In this document: positions 5,889 to 6,373 of the stretch, piece by piece
How the letters are laid out: each line of letters begins with the position of its first letter
Numbering within the stretch: position 1 is the first letter of the stretch
Origin: Acidobacteriota bacterium
Lineage (GTDB): Bacteria > Acidobacteriota > Vicinamibacteria > Vicinamibacterales > UBA2999
Length of the DNA: 6,373 nt
Direction of reading: 5' to 3'
NCBI GenBank assembly: GCA_013813075.1
Contig: JACCSI010000711.1
Location: forward strand, 1-6,373
The notes under the pieces: generated by a model
The model's input: only the letters and a program-made list of their open reading frames with translations
Told to the model about the DNA's origin: nothing
The model's database searches: none
Program-made: the position numbers and the translations under genes

Positions 5889-6325
5889 TGCAACGGGCAG
5901 CGGTCCGCCAGCAGTCGCACTGCGGTCATGTCCATGGCGGAGACACTCGGCGCCGTCGCGGGCGAGTTCATGCGTGTGGGATCGCCGCCGGGCGCGCCGA
6001 TCACGACGCGGGCACCGCGCCCGATCTTCATGCCGATGCCTTGGTCATCCAGTGCGGATTTGCGGACAATGCCGACAATTTCTACGAATTGTCCGTTGTA
6101 TTTCTTGACCAGATCGATCACCTCGCGTTCGCCGGTGACGCGGAAGCTTCGACCAGTAATGTCCGGCCCTTTGCGCGTGCCTTCGTCGTCAGGTTGCGCC
6201 GTCGCCGTGAACACACGGCCTTTGAGACACCCGCGTGCTTCAATCTCAAGGGAGTCCTTGGGGACGCTTCTCGTCTCTTGCCAGGGGACCCCAACCAGCG
6301 CGAGCAGCAGGGCAAGGGTGATCAT
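5885..6325 (-). CDS. Secreted two-cysteine protein of unknown function
   Basis: A 146-residue protein, probably exported; I recognise the type from other acidobacterial-like genomes but know of no assigned function. The N-terminus MITLALLLALVGVPWQ is a hydrophobic signal-like segment, unusual in having no basic residue before the core. The mature part starts with LEIEARGCLKGRVFTA (Cys33). It continues with GPDITGRSFRVTGEREVIDL and YNGQFVEIVGIVRKSAL, a beta-rich pattern like a small OB-fold, then GARVVIGAPGGDPTR, and ends MTAVRLLADRCPLQ (Cys143). The only two cysteines lie near the two ends of the mature chain and could form a disulfide. ATG at 6325 must be the start, because an in-frame TAG lies at 6335-6337. 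It is the first gene of the minus-strand set and its stop is 22 bases before the phosphatase ATG. No convincing promoter is visible in the 48 bases before the window edge. Confidence 0.72.
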   Translation of the reverse strand: MITLALLLALVGVPWQETRSVPKDSLEIEARGCLKGRVFTATAQPDDEGTRKGPDITGRSFRVTGEREVIDLVKKYNGQFVEIVGIVRKSALDDQGIGMKIGRGARVVIGAPGGDPTRMNSPATAPSVSAMDMTAVRLLADRCPLQ

Positions 6326-6373
6326 GCATCGACTCTACTCGAATCAGCCTACCGGCTTGCTGTTGGCCCAGTC

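Noticed and set aside
6344..6355. AGCC-TACC-GGCT hairpin near the right edge
   Set aside because: Four-base stem without a T-run; expected by chance in such GC-rich DNA.

Overview
The window comes from a high-GC bacterial chromosome, most likely an acidobacterium. The strongest pointer is the large duplicated ABC-type permease at the left edge, of the type called ADOP (acidobacterial duplicated orphan permease). GTG and TTG starts and several small exported proteins of unknown function fit such a genome. No RNA genes, CRISPR arrays, insertion sequences or phage genes were seen, and no stretch over 300 bases lacks a gene.

Layout. Bases 1-2565 (minus) hold the permease. It runs off the left edge after 855 sense codons without an interruption. 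A 191-base divergent gap (2566-2756) carries a perfect 17-bp palindrome with a third half-site. It separates the permease from a small plus-strand putative lipoprotein with a fibronectin-III-like domain (2757-3167). A SAM-dependent methyltransferase (3215-3871, minus, GTG start) converges on the lipoprotein. A 102-base divergent gap follows, with a clear -10 box enclosed by a perfect 7-bp inverted repeat. That promoter should drive a soluble histidine kinase with an RsbRD-type N-terminal domain (3974-5218, plus, probable TTG start).

The right end is a compact minus-strand set of three genes with gaps of 22 and 9 bases: a secreted two-cysteine protein of unknown function (5885-6325), an exported histidine-phosphatase-family protein (5353-5862), and a 38-residue single-membrane-segment protein (5227-5343). 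The last has a good ribosome binding site overlapping the preceding stop codon, and it ends 8 bases from the converging kinase gene.

How they work together. The right-hand genes look like one transcription unit whose products all go to the membrane or beyond it. The permease appears to lack a neighbouring ATPase and the PadR-type regulator often found beside this family, at least inside the window; its control may instead go through the palindrome. The kinase has no response regulator beside it. The most useful new observations are the small protein, the two operator-like inverted repeats at the divergent promoters, and the unusual sensor domain on the kinase.
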